Shown piece by piece: positions 26,822-35,936 of a stretch of 64,000 bases of DNA. The notes beneath the pieces were generated by a model. That model had not been told where the DNA came from. It saw nothing but the letters and a program-made list of their open reading frames with translations, and made no database searches. The stretch spans positions 702,181 to 766,180 of the forward strand of contig JAZKBR010000001.1 of the NCBI GenBank assembly GCA_040388535.1, read 5' to 3'. The DNA is from Gemmatimonadota bacterium (GTDB taxonomy: Bacteria > Gemmatimonadota > Gemmatimonadetes > Gemmatimonadales > GWC2-71-9). Made by a program: the position numbers and the translations under genes. Position 1 is the stretch's first letter. The number at the start of each line of letters is the position of its first letter.

Positions 26822-28099
26822 ATGCGCTACACCACCTACTCCCGGTACCTGGCCGGCATGGCCGATCAGGTCAACCTGCAATCGCTGCTCGATGATCTCG
26901 GCGATTTCCTGTTGCAGTCAGGATTCGATGGCACACCCTGGTGGGGCGATTCTGCGGAGGGCGAGGGTGAGCGCAACACGGCTGACCTGCGCCAGGCAAT
27001 TCTCAAGGCGCTGATGGAATCAGGGCAACTCACTCCCGAGATGCTCCGGGCGCTCCGCGGCGAGTCTAGCGGCGATGCGGCGAAGGATGCGCAGGTCGAG
27101 CAGGATCTCGCCGAGATGCTTGACCGGATCATTCAGCGCCTCGTGGACGAAGGGTATCTCAAACTCGAGGGCACCCCGGAGCGCGTCCCCGACACGGGTC
27201 TGCCGGGCGGCGAAGCGCGCGCCGCTGCGCGCACCGTGCGATTCGATGTGACCGAAAAAGGAGCCGACTTCCTCGGCTACAAGACGCTCAAGGAACTGCT
27301 CGGCGCCCTGGGGAAATCCGCAATCGGGGCGCACGAGACGACTCACCTGGCGACCAGCAACGAGGCCGAAGCAGCGAGCCGCCCCTACGAGTTCGGCGAC
27401 GTGCTCAACCTCGATGTTCCCGCGACGCTCGCATCGGCCATCGCGCGACATGGTCTCGGTGTGCCGATTCCGCTCGACTACCGCGACCTGATGGTGGTGC
27501 AGTCGGAGTATCGATCATCGGCGGCCACGGTGCTGATGCTCGACTGCTCCCATTCGATGATCCTCTACGGCGAAGATCGCTTCACCCCCGCCAAGCGGGT
27601 CGCGCTGGCACTGACCCACCTGATTCGCACCCAGTACCCCGGCGATTCGATCCGGGTGGTGCTCTTCCACGATTCCGCCGAAGAGATTCCTGTCTCGGCG
27701 CTCGCGAATGTGAAGGTCGGGCCGTGGCACACCAACACCGCTGGCGGGCTCGCGCTCGCCCGGCGCCTGCTGGCCGGCCAGAAGCAGGAGATGAAGCAGA
27801 TCGTGATGATCACCGACGGCAAACCGTCAGCAATCACGTTGCCTGATGGACGGATCTATGTGAATTCGATGGGGCTCGACCCGAGCATCCTCAAGGCGAC
27901 CTTCGCCGAGGTGGCTGCCTGCCGGCGCAGCGGCATCCTTATCAATACTTTCATGCTCGCGCGCGACCGGGCACTCGTGGATTTCGTCAAGCAGGTCTCG
28001 CAGATCTGCCGCGGCAAGGCCTACTTCGCCAATCCGATGACGCTGGGGCAGTTCCTGCTGATGGATTTTCTCAAGGGGAAGAGTCGCCGCGTCGCCTGA
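26822..28099 (+). CDS. vWA-domain protein, partner of the AAA ATPase
   Basis: A 425-residue protein. The N-terminal half is helical and acidic. The C-terminal vWA domain carries the MIDAS motif D241-C-S243-H-S245, the conserved Thr in TNTAGGL and the Asp in MITDGKPS. Such proteins pair with MoxR/chelatase-type ATPases, and this one matches the ATPase at 19691. ATG 26822 was chosen because the preceding in-frame stretch lies in the divergent promoter region. The stop is 6 bp from the end of the convergent asnB gene; a hairpin spans the junction. Confidence 0.87.
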   Translation: MRYTTYSRYLAGMADQVNLQSLLDDLGDFLLQSGFDGTPWWGDSAEGEGERNTADLRQAILKALMESGQLTPEMLRALRGESSGDAAKDAQVEQDLAEMLDRIIQRLVDEGYLKLEGTPERVPDTGLPGGEARAAARTVRFDVTEKGADFLGYKTLKELLGALGKSAIGAHETTHLATSNEAEAASRPYEFGDVLNLDVPATLASAIARHGLGVPIPLDYRDLMVVQSEYRSSAATVLMLDCSHSMILYGEDRFTPAKRVALALTHLIRTQYPGDSIRVVLFHDSAEEIPVSALANVKVGPWHTNTAGGLALARRLLAGQKQEMKQIVMITDGKPSAITLPDGRIYVNSMGLDPSILKATFAEVAACRRSGILINTFMLARDRALVDFVKQVSQICRGKAYFANPMTLGQFLLMDFLKGKSRRVA

Positions 28100-28122
28100 A
28101 GCGCTTCACGAAAGAAAGCGCT
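28100..28122. terminator. Short hairpin at convergent junction
   Basis: AGCGCTT (28100-28106) and AAGCGCT (28116-28122) form a 7-bp stem that overlaps the ends of the vWA gene and of asnB on opposite strands. It could terminate both transcripts. The stem is short, so confidence is moderate. Confidence 0.5.
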
Positions 28123-29953
28123 CGCCCCACTCCTGCACCGTCAGGAGCCGCCACAGCTCCTTCATCGGCTGGCCGCGTCGGAAGGCGTCGAAGTGCTGCC
28201 GGACGACGCCCGCATTGAGCAACCCGAGATCGTCCACGCTGCGCGAATGGAGCATATCGCCAATCGCGTCGCCCTGCGGACCGCGGAACCATGCTCGTAC
28301 TGGCGTGGCATACCCCTTCTTGTCGGTCCGATCGACCACGGAGGCCGGTAGCGCGTCGCGAACAGCCTCGCGGAGGATCCGCTTGGTCACGCCCCCGGAG
28401 AGCTTGGCCGACGCCGGCAGGTTTCGCGCGTAGGACACCATCGACATCGTGATGTAGGGCACCCGGCTTTCGATGCCGAACGCCATCGAGAAACGATCCT
28501 CGGCCTGAAGGAGCATCGGCAGGCGGGTGACGTGAAAGTCGCTGCGCAGGTGGCTCTCGAGGCTCCAGAAGCCGCGGCGCACCACGGCCCCGTCAACATC
28601 GTGCGCCGAGTCGCGCAGCAGCGGCCCGAGCGAATCGGTGTTCCAGCTCCGCGCCTTGCCGAAGACGCGCGCCCCGCGGCGCGCCCATCCGGGCCACACC
28701 GGCCCGAGCAGACTGCGCGCCATGCGCGCCTCAGACAGCGACTGGTGGGTCGCCTCGGCCCGAAGCTCGGCGGCTCCGAGGCGCCACTGCCCGGAGCGGA
28801 AAAGTTGTCGCAGGTAGGAGGGGTAGTAATAGGGGTATCCGCCGAACAACTCATCGGCTCCCTGGCCATTGATGACCACCTTGATTCCGTGCGCCGCGAC
28901 CAGTTGCATCACGTGCCACCAGCTGTACACGGCCTCACCCCACACCGGCTCCTCGAAGTGCCACACCGTCTGCCGCAATACATCGAGCGCATCCGATCCG
29001 TCGGGCTCGTGTTCGTGATGGATTACCGTGGGGTAACGCTGCAGCACGTCCTGCACGAACCGGCGCTCATCGAGCTCGGTGCCGGGATACACTACCGAGA
29101 AGGTATGCAGTGAGTAGGGAAGTTTCGGCGCGGCGATCGCGACGAGCGCACTCGAATCGATGCCACCGCTCAGGCAGGCCCCCACCGGGACATCACTGCG
29201 CAAATGCAGATCAACACTCGCATCGAGCAACCGCCGCAACGTCGCCGGGGAGTCATCTTTCGGCGCTGCCGCCATCTCGGCCGCATCGTCGAGCCACTGG
29301 GTTTCGGTGACGCTCTCGGCGCGCACGGTGAGCCGGCAGCCAGGAGGCAACTGCTTCACCTCGCGCAGGGTCGTCGCGTGCAGGTCGGTGCGCATCTGGT
29401 AAATCGCGAGTGACGCGAGGGTCGAGACATCAGGCGTGCGCAGCGGCAAGAGCGGCAGCAGCGCCTTCAGCTCGGAGCCGAACCCGAAGGTGGAGCCGAC
29501 GGTCGCGTGATAGCATGGCTTGATGCCGTAGCGGTCGCGCACCAGTTCGAGTTGTTGCCGCCGGGCGTCCCACAGCGCGAAGGCCCACATCCCGCGAAAC
29601 CGGTGAATCGCATCGGCACCCCAAGCATGCCACGCGTGGAGGATGACCTCAGTGTCGCTCTTGCTGCGGAAGATGTAGCCGCGCCCCTCGAGTTCCCGGC
29701 CGAGCTCGAGGTAGTTGTAGATCTCGCCGTTGAAGACGATCCGCAAGGAACCATCGGCATTGGCCATCGGCTGATGGCCGGCAGGGGAGAGATCGATGAT
29801 GCTGAGGCGAAGATGGCCGAGGGCGAGTCCGCCCTCTAGCCACCGGCCGGCATCATCGGGACCGCGATGCCGGATGGCGTGACACATCCGCTCCAGCAGT
29901 GCGGGGTCGGCAGCGCGCCCATCTCGTTGCCAGAACCCCGCAATGCCACACAC
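28106..29953 (-). CDS. asnB: Asparagine synthetase (glutamine-hydrolysing)
   Basis: A 615-residue class II amidotransferase that makes asparagine (or amidates a related carboxylate) from glutamine and ATP. The start is GTG at 29953, giving MCGIAGF, with Cys2 as the N-terminal nucleophile. The glutaminase domain (to about 200) contains the family block LRIVFNGEIYNYLEL and RGMWAFALWD. The synthetase domain has the PP-loop ACLSGGIDSSALV and GQGADELFGGYPYY. Length and the DRFSMAFGIESRVPY block match AsnB-type enzymes. The start overlaps the stop of the M48 gene by one base. Confidence 0.93.
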   Translation of the reverse strand: MCGIAGFWQRDGRAADPALLERMCHAIRHRGPDDAGRWLEGGLALGHLRLSIIDLSPAGHQPMANADGSLRIVFNGEIYNYLELGRELEGRGYIFRSKSDTEVILHAWHAWGADAIHRFRGMWAFALWDARRQQLELVRDRYGIKPCYHATVGSTFGFGSELKALLPLLPLRTPDVSTLASLAIYQMRTDLHATTLREVKQLPPGCRLTVRAESVTETQWLDDAAEMAAAPKDDSPATLRRLLDASVDLHLRSDVPVGACLSGGIDSSALVAIAAPKLPYSLHTFSVVYPGTELDERRFVQDVLQRYPTVIHHEHEPDGSDALDVLRQTVWHFEEPVWGEAVYSWWHVMQLVAAHGIKVVINGQGADELFGGYPYYYPSYLRQLFRSGQWRLGAAELRAEATHQSLSEARMARSLLGPVWPGWARRGARVFGKARSWNTDSLGPLLRDSAHDVDGAVVRRGFWSLESHLRSDFHVTRLPMLLQAEDRFSMAFGIESRVPYITMSMVSYARNLPASAKLSGGVTKRILREAVRDALPASVVDRTDKKGYATPVRAWFRGPQGDAIGDMLHSRSVDDLGLLNAGVVRQHFDAFRRGQPMKELWRLLTVQEWGERFLS

Positions 29954-31371
29954 TAGCGGTAGACGACCGTCTTCACGCGCTTCCCGGCCGGGAGGCTCGC
30001 CCCATCAGGAACCCCGTTGATGATCGCGAGCGTCTGCGCCGAGACGGCGCCGTTGCTCTGTTGTGCCAGTGTTGCCACCGGCGTCGCGCGAGGAAGCGTC
30101 ACGATCCGGAGGTACTTGCGCTGCTGGAACTGCTGGCTGGCAGACGTGGGCCCGAATGACCGGAGCACCTGAGTGATCGCACCGCCCTGCTGCCCCCAGC
30201 TCGAGGCGAGCGCGAGGCCGAGGAACTGGAAGACCTGACCGTTGTGCTGCAGGAAGAGCACGCTGCCCCGCAGTTGCTGGCCGTCCTGAGTCGCCGCGGT
30301 GAAATCCGCGGTGACGGCCGGCACGCCATTGACCGTGGTGCGCTGGGCGCCGGGTGAGGTCAGCCCCTGCTGCGCCAGAAACGCCTGCGCGGCCGCATCC
30401 ACCGTGCTCTGCTGTGCCCCCGACAAGGAGACCTGCGCCGTGCCGTTGGGCTCGGCCATGGCGACCTGGGCGAGCGTGTTCGACGTCTGCCAGCCCTGCG
30501 GCACCATGAACTGGAACTTCAGGCCCGGATGCAGGAAGCGACCGTTCTCGAAATATCCCTGTTCCGGATCTTCGCCGAAGAGCAGGCCATCGATGCGGGT
30601 GAGGAACCGATCGCGATCGGAGTGCAATCGCGACGGATTGCTCACGGTGTCGGCCCACGCCTGCGTCTTCTGCACGCGCGAGCCCGGATCAGGGTGGGTC
30701 GAGAGGAAGTTCGGCATGCCATTCCCCCCGCTCACGGCGCTGAGCCGCTCGAGGGTGCGGAAGGTGTTTGGCATTTCGCGCACGTCGTACAGCTGCTTGA
30801 GCGAATACCGATGACCGAGCTGGTCGGCCTGGCTTTCGTCATTGCGCGAGAACTTGAGGAAGTAGAGTGACGCGGCAGTCCCGGCGAGCTGTCCGGCCAC
30901 ACCACCGGCGACCTTCGGCGCGGCGATCGCGCCGGCCATCAACCCGACCTGGGCGAGCTGCTGCTGCGAGAGCATCGCGACGGTGTGTTTGGCGGTGACG
31001 TGTCCGATCTCGTGACCCACCACGGCAGCCAGCTCGGCTTCGGAATTGAGATAGGTCAGGATGCCGCGGGTGATGAAGATGAACCCGCCAGGCGCCGCGA
31101 AGGCGTTCACCATCGGGTCATCGATGACGTGGAACTCCCACGGCAGCGCGGGTCGTTCGGACGCCGCGGCCATCTGCTTGCCGATGCCGGCGACGTACTG
31201 CTCCAGCGTCGCGTCGGCGATGAAACCACTCTCCTGTCGGGCACGAGTCACTTCGGCGCGCCCCATCTCGATCTCCTGTGCTTCGGAGACGAGGGAGAGC
31301 TGACTCTTGCCTGTGACGGGGTTGGTAGCGCACGCGGCGACGAGGAGGACGGAACCCACGATGAAGTTTCG
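29953..31371 (-). CDS. M48 family metalloprotease, lipoprotein
   Basis: A 472-residue zinc protease of family M48 (BepA/LoiP-like), probably in periplasmic quality control. ATG 31371 gives MRNFIVGSVLLVAAC, a clean lipoprotein signal. The zinc motif is HEIGH in VVGHEIGHVTAKH, and the third ligand is the Glu in NDESQADQLG. The motif DPMVNAFAAPGGFIFITRG is typical of the group. The extra C-terminal region, about 180 residues with beta-rich repeats and VPQGWQ, is a domain often seen in these proteins. It is divergent from the ThrE gene across 43 bp. Confidence 0.92.
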   Translation of the reverse strand, partial: RNFIVGSVLLVAACATNPVTGKSQLSLVSEAQEIEMGRAEVTRARQESGFIADATLEQYVAGIGKQMAAASERPALPWEFHVIDDPMVNAFAAPGGFIFITRGILTYLNSEAELAAVVGHEIGHVTAKHTVAMLSQQQLAQVGLMAGAIAAPKVAGGVAGQLAGTAASLYFLKFSRNDESQADQLGHRYSLKQLYDVREMPNTFRTLERLSAVSGGNGMPNFLSTHPDPGSRVQKTQAWADTVSNPSRLHSDRDRFLTRIDGLLFGEDPEQGYFENGRFLHPGLKFQFMVPQGWQTSNTLAQVAMAEPNGTAQVSLSGAQQSTVDAAAQAFLAQQGLTSPGAQRTTVNGVPAVTADFTAATQDGQQLRGSVLFLQHNGQVFQFLGLALASSWGQQGGAITQVLRSFGPTSASQQFQQRKYLRIVTLPRATPVATLAQQSNGAVSAQTLAIINGVPDGASLPAGKRVKTVVYR

Positions 31372-31414
31372 CATTGGCCTGTGGGTGAGAGATGAGCGTA
31401 TCATAGTGATCCAG

Positions 31415-32707
31415 ATGACGAACTCGCCAGAGCAACCGACACGCAGCGCGTGGACCGGATGGACCCCGGCGGCGGGCCTCCCCCTCCCCGGGAGCCCCCC
31501 TCCTGCCGATCACCGCATCGCCTTCGTGCTGCGGCTGGGCCATTCCCTGCATACCGCCGGCTATGCCGCTCACCGGCTCGAGGAGGCCCTCGAGCTCGCT
31601 AGCGACCAGCTGGGGCTGCGCGGCCAGTTCTTCTCGACGCCGACGTCGATCATGGCATCGTTCGGGCCCCAGGACGACCAGCGGACCTTCCTGATCCGGG
31701 TCGAGCCGGGCGAATCGAACCTCGGCCAGCTCGCGCAGGCGGATGAGGTCACCCGCGAGGTCCTCAACGGCGTACTCACTCCGCTCGAGGGAGCGACGCG
31801 GCTCGAACAGCTCGAAACCGTGCCGCCGCGCTACCCGACCTGGCTCAGCACGACTGCCTTCGCCGTCATCTCCGGCAGTTCGGCACGCTTTCTTGGCGGT
31901 GGCTGGCACGAGATGCTGGCCGGGCTCGCGATCGGACTGGTGATCGGGCTCCTTGCGATCCTTGCGGGTCGCGTGAGCAGTCTTGGTCGGGTCTTCGAGC
32001 CGATCGCTGCGCTCGCCGCTTCGTTCCTCGCCGCGTCACTGGCCGCCGCAGGGCTGCCGATGTCGGTCTTCCTCGCCACACTGGCTGGTGTGATCGTCCT
32101 GATTCCAGGGCTGATGCTGACCACCGCGATGACGGAACTCTCGACCCGCCACCTCGCCTCGGGGACGGCTCGCTTCATGGGAGCGCTGGTCCTGCTGATG
32201 GGGATCGCCTTCGGTATCGCGCTGGGTACCCGGATCGCGACCCTCGCCTTCGGCACGATTCCGTCGGCCGCCATTGAGCCTCTCCCCGACTGGACCCTCT
32301 ACCTCTCGCTGCTGATCTCACCGCTCGCCTTCGTGGTGTTGCTCAAGGCAGAGCTGCGCGACGCGGGATGGATCGTGCTGGCGGGAGTACTCTCGTTTGC
32401 GGGGGCGTTCTACGGTCAGCGGACGCTAGGCCCCGAACTCGGCGCCTTTGGCGGCGCACTGGTGGCGGGCTTCTTCAGCAACTGGTATGCGCGAGTCACT
32501 GATCGACCGGCACAGATCACCATGGTCCCCGGGCTCCTGCTCCTGGTGCCCGGAAGCGTCGGCCTCCGGGCACTGACGTCGTTTGTTGACAGCAAGACGA
32601 CGTCAGGGGTCGATGGTGCCTTTCGGATGGTGCTCATCGCCGTCTCGCTAGTGGCGGGCACCCTCATTGCCAACATCGTCTCGCCCCGCCGGAAGCTGAT
32701 GACGTGA
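31415..32707 (+). CDS. Threonine/serine exporter family protein (ThrE)
   Basis: A 430-residue membrane protein of the ThrE family (ThrP N-terminal part joined to ThrE_2), which exports threonine and serine. The N-terminal domain (about residues 30-150) carries the family block GYAAHRLEEALE and the conserved SIMASFG region. Roughly ten membrane segments follow. The GLMLTTAMTELSTRHLASGTARF region is diagnostic. ATG 31415 was chosen because upstream in-frame sequence lies inside the divergent M48 gene. The stop is followed at once by a 7-bp repeat array. Confidence 0.85.
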   Translation: MTNSPEQPTRSAWTGWTPAAGLPLPGSPPPADHRIAFVLRLGHSLHTAGYAAHRLEEALELASDQLGLRGQFFSTPTSIMASFGPQDDQRTFLIRVEPGESNLGQLAQADEVTREVLNGVLTPLEGATRLEQLETVPPRYPTWLSTTAFAVISGSSARFLGGGWHEMLAGLAIGLVIGLLAILAGRVSSLGRVFEPIAALAASFLAASLAAAGLPMSVFLATLAGVIVLIPGLMLTTAMTELSTRHLASGTARFMGALVLLMGIAFGIALGTRIATLAFGTIPSAAIEPLPDWTLYLSLLISPLAFVVLLKAELRDAGWIVLAGVLSFAGAFYGQRTLGPELGAFGGALVAGFFSNWYARVTDRPAQITMVPGLLLLVPGSVGLRALTSFVDSKTTSGVDGAFRMVLIAVSLVAGTLIANIVSPRRKLMT

Positions 32708-32710
32708 ACA

Positions 32711-32744
32711 GAGAGACTAGAGACTAGCGACTAGAGACTAGAGA
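32711..32744 (+). repeat. Heptad array, AGAGACT units (left arm, locus 1)
   Basis: About five tandem 7-bp units of AGAGACT, one with a C for A, start 3 bp after the ThrE stop. On the plus strand TAG recurs every 7 bp, so all three frames are closed. It is the inverse of the array at 32820-32860. Confidence 0.95.
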
Positions 32745-32750
32745 ATTGAA

Positions 32751-32815
32751 CCTGTCATCCTGAGCGTAGCGACCGAAGGTCGCGAAGTCGAAGGAGCTGC
32801 CCTCAGAATGACACC
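32751..32815. repeat. REP-like palindromic core (locus 1)
   Basis: It begins CTGTCATCCTGAGCGTAGCG and contains the hairpin GCGACCGAAGGTCGC. It ends with CAGAATGACA, an imperfect complement of its start. A second copy of this core, with a different hairpin sequence, lies at about 55681-55732. The form GTCATCCTGAGCG...GAAGTCGAAGGA is a dispersed intergenic repeat that I recall from several soil-bacterial genomes; this is memory, not a search. Confidence 0.7.
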
Positions 32816-32819
32816 GATT

Positions 32820-32860
32820 TCTCTAGTCTCTAATCTCTAGTCTCTAGTCTCTAGTCTCTA
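32820..32860 (-). repeat. Heptad array, AGAGACT units (right arm, locus 1)
   Basis: About six 7-bp units, read as AGAGACT on the minus strand, inverted relative to the array at 32711-32744. The stop codon of the oxidoreductase gene (TAG at 32858-32860) is formed by its last unit. Confidence 0.95.
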
Positions 32861-34153
32861 CCACCCGCTATTGAACCCCCGCATCAACACCGTCTGTCCG
32901 GGCACCGGCACCGGCGGCGTCGCCAAGGTGCCAAGTGACGCGAGTGGTGGACGGATGCTCTGCGGCGTCTGCAGCAACTTCTCCCAGGTGATGACCTGTC
33001 CGGTGTAGGCGGCCTCGCGGCCCATGATCGCCGTCAGCGTGCTCTCGGCGATGCGGCGCGCCTCGTTGAGCGGCTTGCCGGAGCGGATGCTGGCGACGAG
33101 GTCGCGGTGCTCCTCGACATAGGGGAGGATGTTGCCGGCGGTACTCCACTTCCACGCCTTCTTTCCTTCGATCCGATCGTAGCCGTTGGAGGTTCCCTTG
33201 CTGCCGACGAAGCGCTCGCCGACATTCGATGCGGTGCCGTCCTGCTGCCGGCACATCGAGTTGATGCGCACACCACCAGGGTATTCGTACTCGATCGCGA
33301 AGTGGTCGAAGATGTGGCCGTAGTCCGGTGAGGTGCGGGCCTGGCGACCCCCGACACCCATCGCCCGCACCGGCACCGCGCCCATCACCCAGTTGGCCAC
33401 ATCGAGATTGTGCACGTGCTGTTCGACGATGTGATCGCCGCTGAGCCAGGTGAAGTAGAGCCAGTTGCGCAGCTGCCACTCGGCGTCGCTCCACTCCGGC
33501 TTGCGCGGAAAATTCCAGAGCCCGCCCTGATTCCAGTACACCGAGCCGGCAATGAGGTCGCCGATCTGGCCATCGTGAATCCGGCTGATGGTTTCGATGT
33601 AGCGCGGATCGTGACGACGCTGGGTGCCGCACACCACGGCGAGCCCCTTCGCCCTGGCGGCCTCGCCCGAGGCAATCACGGAGAGGGCGCCGACGACATC
33701 GACCGCCACCGGCTTCTCCATGAAGACGTGCTTCCCGGCCGCGACGGCCGCCGCGAGATGGTCGGCGCGAAAGGCGGGCGGTGTCGCGAGGATCACGAGG
33801 TCGATGTCGCTCGCCAGGACCTGACGGAACGCATCAAGCCCGGTGAACGAGTGCTCGGGAGTCACCCGGTACTTCGCCGCAAATCCGGCATCGGTGGTTG
33901 CGATCTTCGCGAACTGTTCGCGCGCACTCGCGAGGTGATCGGGGAAGAGGTCGCCCATCGCGACCAGCGAGACGTTTTCACTGGCCATCAGCGCGTCACG
34001 CACCGCGCCGGTACCGCGACCACCACAGCCGATCACCCCGATGCGAATCGGGTCGGCGTCGGGCCGGCCCACACCGAAGGCGCGACGCGGAAGTCTGAGC
34101 GCTGCCGCGGCAGCGCCAGTGACCTGCACAAACGTTCGACGATCTACACTCAC
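32858..34153 (-). CDS. Gfo/Idh/MocA oxidoreductase with Tat signal
   Basis: A 431-residue NAD(P)-dependent oxidoreductase. The N-terminus has a Tat-like signal, DRRTFVQVTGAAAAAL. The Rossmann motif is IGVIGCGGRGTGAVRDAL, near residue 39. The Gfo/Idh landmark EKPVA is in FMEKPVAVDVVG. The C-terminal half is the usual alpha/beta domain, including GDHIVEQHVHNLDVANWV, a block seen in the Tat-exported sugar oxidoreductases of Planctomycetes, Gemmatimonadota and Bacteroidota. GTG 34153 overlaps the FGE-fold gene's stop by 4 bp. The sugar substrate is unknown. The stop codon lies inside a heptad array. Confidence 0.9.
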   Translation of the reverse strand: MSVDRRTFVQVTGAAAAALRLPRRAFGVGRPDADPIRIGVIGCGGRGTGAVRDALMASENVSLVAMGDLFPDHLASAREQFAKIATTDAGFAAKYRVTPEHSFTGLDAFRQVLASDIDLVILATPPAFRADHLAAAVAAGKHVFMEKPVAVDVVGALSVIASGEAARAKGLAVVCGTQRRHDPRYIETISRIHDGQIGDLIAGSVYWNQGGLWNFPRKPEWSDAEWQLRNWLYFTWLSGDHIVEQHVHNLDVANWVMGAVPVRAMGVGGRQARTSPDYGHIFDHFAIEYEYPGGVRINSMCRQQDGTASNVGERFVGSKGTSNGYDRIEGKKAWKWSTAGNILPYVEEHRDLVASIRSGKPLNEARRIAESTLTAIMGREAAYTGQVITWEKLLQTPQSIRPPLASLGTLATPPVPVPGQTVLMRGFNSGW

Positions 34154-34968
34154 GGGACCCTCACGAGGCGAATACCGGTAAAGGGGGCATCGGACAACCA
34201 CCAGCGACTCTTGGGAATCTGCGGATCAGTCTGGTTCCAGGTCGGATCCTGCCGGACACTCGATGCGGTCGTGATCTGCGCGGCCGGATCACGATAGCTG
34301 CCGCCGCGCACCGCAAAACTGCTGTCGGCCGTGGTGACCCACTCTGCCACATTACCGAAGAGATCCTCCACACCGATCCGGTCATTGAGCTTCTGCCCGA
34401 CGGCGTGCGTCTGTCCCTCGGCATTCTCGCGGGTCCACGCAGTGGCATCGAGCCGCTGCTTGCTCAGCGGCGCCGTGCCGAAGGCGAGCTCTGCCGCGTG
34501 GGTCCACTCGGCGTCGGTCGCGATGCGATAGGTGTGGCCGGTCTTCTGCGAAATCCAGCGCGCAAAGGCCTCGGCTGCCGTTGCCGTCATCCCGATTGCG
34601 GGGAAGCCGGCGTGGCCGTAGCCCTTGTCGGGAGCGCCATAGGGGCGCGAGGGCCGCGCAGAGATGTCAATCTTGGGCCGCTCCTCGCGCGCGACATCGA
34701 GCCGGAAGGCGAAGATGTCGTAGATGTCCCAGGTGATCTCGGTCTTGGCCATCCAGAATGCCGGGACGTTGATCTTCACTGGCCCCGTGGCCGTGTTCAT
34801 CGTGATCGTGCCGGCCGGCACGGGCAGCATGACAAACGACAGCAAGGCGCCGGGAATCGTGTCCGTGTACGGCACGAAGCGCTCAGCGCCCTGTGCCGAC
34901 GCGGTCCTAGCGATCGCGACCAGGAGGCTCGTCACCAGCAGGGCGCGCGTGTGTCGGGATACTTTCAT
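34150..34968 (-). CDS. Secreted FGE-sulfatase-fold (SUMF1-like) protein
   Basis: A 272-residue protein with a signal peptide ending near ASAQ and a formylglycine-generating-enzyme fold: PAGTITM, PAFWMAKTEITWDIYDIF, YRIATDAEWTHAAELA, GVEDLFGNVAEWVTT and FAVRGGSYRDPA are the classic blocks. There is no cysteine anywhere in the protein, so it cannot carry the copper-binding Cys pair of true FGE. It is more likely a ligand-binding or structural member of this fold. It overlaps the Tat oxidoreductase gene by 4 bp, which suggests that the two act together. Confidence 0.85.
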   Translation of the reverse strand: MKVSRHTRALLVTSLLVAIARTASAQGAERFVPYTDTIPGALLSFVMLPVPAGTITMNTATGPVKINVPAFWMAKTEITWDIYDIFAFRLDVAREERPKIDISARPSRPYGAPDKGYGHAGFPAIGMTATAAEAFARWISQKTGHTYRIATDAEWTHAAELAFGTAPLSKQRLDATAWTRENAEGQTHAVGQKLNDRIGVEDLFGNVAEWVTTADSSFAVRGGSYRDPAAQITTASSVRQDPTWNQTDPQIPKSRWWLSDAPFTGIRLVRVP

Positions 34969-34973
34969 GGGAT

Positions 34974-35936
34974 ATGCGATCGGGACGATGGAAGGTTCGA
35001 CGCATCGTGGCCACCGCCGCGATGTTCCTCAAGTTGCACCCACTCCCTGCAATTGCACAGGGGCCACGGCAGGAGTATCGGCAACTGCACCTCGGCGTCG
35101 AGGTCCGGTTAGTGCTGGCCACTGCCGACCGCCCCAATGCCGACGCCGCCGCACGGGACGCCTACGCAACGATCGCCGCGCTGGAGCAGATCCTCTCCGA
35201 CTGGCGCCCCACCAGCGAGGTCTGCCGACTCGCTGCACGTCACGGCGTCTGGCTGCCGGTGAGCGGCCCGCTCTATCAGGTCACGGCGCGCTCCCTCGCC
35301 GTGGCGAGGGCAAGTGGCGGAGCCTTCGACCCGACCGTCGGACCGCTGGTGGCGCTGTGGCGCGAAGCGCGCGCTCGCGGTGCCGTCCCCGACGACCGTG
35401 CCATCGCGCGGGCGCGAGCTTCCGTGGGATGGCGGCGAGTCCATCTTGACCCTCACCGACAGGCCATCAAGCTCGACCGGCCCGGAATGGACCTCGACTT
35501 CGGTGGCATCGCCAAGGGATTCATCCTCGACAGTGCCCGCACGGTGCTGCGCCACCTCGGGTTCGCCAGCGTGATGCTCGATGCGGGGGGTGACGTTGTC
35601 CTCGGCGACGCCCCACCGGGTGAGTCGGGGTGGCGCGTTGCAGTATCGACGCCCCGAGGGGACAGCACGATCGTGCTGGCAGGTGTTGCCGTCGGCACCT
35701 CGGGCCCGAGCGCGCAACACCTCGATGTCGGGGGAGTGCGCTACTCGCACGTTATCGATCCGCGAACTGGTCGCGCGCTCACCGCGCCCACCCAGGCCAC
35801 GGTGATTCATCGATTCGGCGTGATGTCTGACGCGCTCTCCACCATGATCACTGTGCTCGGGGCCAAGCGTGGCAGCAACGTGGCACGGGCGCTTGGCGCG
35901 ATCGAGCTCTTCGTCAGCGACTCACCGATGCCGTGA
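34974..35936 (+). CDS. apbE: FAD:protein FMN transferase (ApbE)
   Basis: A 320-residue ApbE protein, which attaches FMN covalently to target flavoproteins (such as NqrB/RnfG type) outside the membrane, using FAD and Mg. A short signal-like N-terminus ends near AIAQ. Family motifs are FDPTVGPLVALW, DLDFGGIAKGFILD, DAGGDVVLG and the C-terminal SHVIDPRTGRAL. No Nqr or Rnf genes are nearby. The start codon is 5 bp from the start of the divergent FGE-fold gene, so both promoters must lie within each other's coding region. The stop abuts the convergent lipoprotein gene. Confidence 0.92.
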   Translation: MRSGRWKVRRIVATAAMFLKLHPLPAIAQGPRQEYRQLHLGVEVRLVLATADRPNADAAARDAYATIAALEQILSDWRPTSEVCRLAARHGVWLPVSGPLYQVTARSLAVARASGGAFDPTVGPLVALWREARARGAVPDDRAIARARASVGWRRVHLDPHRQAIKLDRPGMDLDFGGIAKGFILDSARTVLRHLGFASVMLDAGGDVVLGDAPPGESGWRVAVSTPRGDSTIVLAGVAVGTSGPSAQHLDVGGVRYSHVIDPRTGRALTAPTQATVIHRFGVMSDALSTMITVLGAKRGSNVARALGAIELFVSDSPMP

